DNA from: Chromera velia
Lineage: Eukaryota; Sar; Chromeraceae
Direction: 5' to 3'
DNA length: 19,174 nt
Assembly: GCA_018398765.1 (NCBI GenBank)
Contig: JAHBMJ010000769.1
Coordinates: 19,101-38,274 of the forward strand
Position numbers and translations under genes: made by a program. Numbering within the stretch: position 1 is the first letter of the stretch; each line of letters begins with the position of its first letter. The notes below the pieces were generated by a model. It ran no database searches. It was given only the letters and a program-made list of their open reading frames with translations, and was not told the origin of the DNA. Below are positions 18,472-19,174 of the stretch, piece by piece.

Positions 18472-19161
18472 CCCCCGTCCCTCCCTCCCTCCCTCCCTCT
18501 CCCTCTCCGTCCTCTCTTTCTCTCTCTTTGACTCCCTCCCTCCCACCCTGCAGGCTTACCATGCGAACGTTGAGGTGTTCCATCACAAAGCCGACACTCT
18601 TCAGAATTGCAGCTGCAGTGAACTCTCCTACGGTTGACTCCTCGATCACCCTGAAAGAGCTCAATGCAACAAACCGGCAGGGCAGAAAGTTTACTTTGGG
18701 AAGTAGATGGGAGGGGAACAGACCCGCACTTATGAAAAATCGATCGAAAGAGAAAAAACAACCTCAGCGCTGGATGGCTCATTCGGAGGAGGAAGAGAAA
18801 AGCGATGGACATGAGACTTGAAGGGGCCTCGAAGTTTGAGAAAGGAACAACTGTTGGGGCAATTCTTCGCAAAACGGATGACATTCCGGAAGCGGAAAGG
18901 GGGAAGGGAGGAAGAGAGAGAAAAGGAAGTGGACCAATGATTTGAAGTGCTTTTTGTTTCTTGATCGCGTGCGGGTAGAGCACGACACAGACAAAAGGGT
19001 GGGCTTTTCTGTCCCCCTTCCAGTCAACACTGGTGTGGCAACAGTCAACAGGGCAGATACAAAGTCAACGCAGACCTCTCAAATCCCTCTGCATCGTCTC
19101 CCTTTGCGGCAGCCACTAGGGCTTCACATGTCATCATCGTGTCTTGGAGGGCGATGGGATC
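15968..19161 (-). CDS. Ankyrin-repeat protein, 5'-partial, last six exons
   Basis: Exons on the minus strand: 19161-19076, 18650-18560, 18124-18047, 17732-17661, 17372-17291 and 16911-15968 (stop TAA at 15970-15968). They total 1353 nt, one open frame of 450 residues plus stop, with matching phase at all five joins. Split codons restore an Arg at 19076/18650 and a Gly at 17291/16911. The joined sequence gives ankyrin helices and loops: [78 protein letters not shown], then [20 protein letters not shown]. After these comes a long charged helix ([20 protein letters not shown] and following), a Pro/Ser/Thr-rich disordered region of roughly 200 residues, an acidic patch and a short C-terminal module ([20 protein letters not shown]). 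The role is presumably protein-protein binding as a scaffold; the partner is unknown. The upstream exons lie beyond the window. The first donor (GTCTGC) is weak and supported mainly by phase. Confidence 0.8.
16918..16956 (-). repeat. CTGC/CTGT tetranucleotide array beside an acceptor
   Basis: On the minus strand a CTGC/CTGT array and a short GTGC run lead into GTGCAG (16917-16912), the acceptor of the last exon (16911-15968). A smaller GACA array at 17268-17287 lies near the other end of the same intron. Confidence 0.8.
18134..18244. repeat. CA/GT microsatellite with minor interruptions
   Basis: A CA run on the + strand with a few CG and other interruptions. On the coding (minus) strand it reads GT and ends a few bases before the acceptor TCGCAG of exon 18124-18047. 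Confidence 0.95.
18434..18500. repeat. CT microsatellite followed by CCCT repeats
   Basis: A CT run at about 18434-18467 is followed by CCCT units at about 18479-18500. It lies in the same intron (18125-18559) as the CA/GT repeat, so this intron is mostly simple sequence. Confidence 0.9.
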
Positions 19162-19174
19162 CTGAGAGGGGGGG

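Noticed and set aside
18121-18546. Minus-strand frame of 141 codons rich in Cys-Val and Arg-Glu
   Set aside because: It is made of the GT and GA microsatellites in intron 18125-18559; only the 26 codons of exon 18124-18047, in another frame, are real.

Overview
The window looks like nuclear DNA of a eukaryote with many introns, not a bacterial or viral locus. Nearly all open frames end at GT donors and begin after TGCAG/CGCAG-type acceptors, and codon phase is preserved across almost every junction I could pair. The mix fits a photosynthetic alveolate such as a chromerid alga (Chromera-like): canonical GT-AG introns of about 140-450 nt, very abundant di- and tetranucleotide microsatellites, divergent ankyrin-repeat proteins, moderate to high GC with abrupt AT-rich islands. 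The lineage is an inference; no marker gene is present.

Layout. (1) 335-7704, + strand: an 18-exon model, open at its 5' end, for a coiled-coil, low-complexity protein of unknown function (about 928 residues in the window). (2) 7705-8490: an AT-rich island in the convergent gap. (3) 8491-12040, - strand: an ankyrin-repeat gene with an F-box-like N-terminus, interrupted by an in-frame stop and five single-base frame switches, so probably a decaying gene or a poorly assembled one; its 3' third is intact. (4) 12041-12618: a divergent intergenic region with two direct copies of a 54-61 bp unit. (5) 12619-13902, + strand: a candidate gene of unknown function with an uncertain exon structure. (6) 13903-15967: weakly coding or noncoding sequence, including a second AT-rich island at about 14455-15180. 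(7) 15968-19161, - strand: six exons forming the 3' end of another ankyrin-repeat gene, with a charged helix and a long disordered tail.

The gene order is + - + -, giving two convergent gaps and one divergent gap. Both convergent gaps hold an AT-rich island, and the two islands share a 37-nt motif differing at one base. The other recurring theme is microsatellites placed directly against splice sites, including one array that offers four overlapping donor sites.

I found no rRNA, tRNA, CRISPR array, recognisable transposase or reverse transcriptase. The exon models come from phase logic and protein-like character only; no transcript evidence or database comparison was available.
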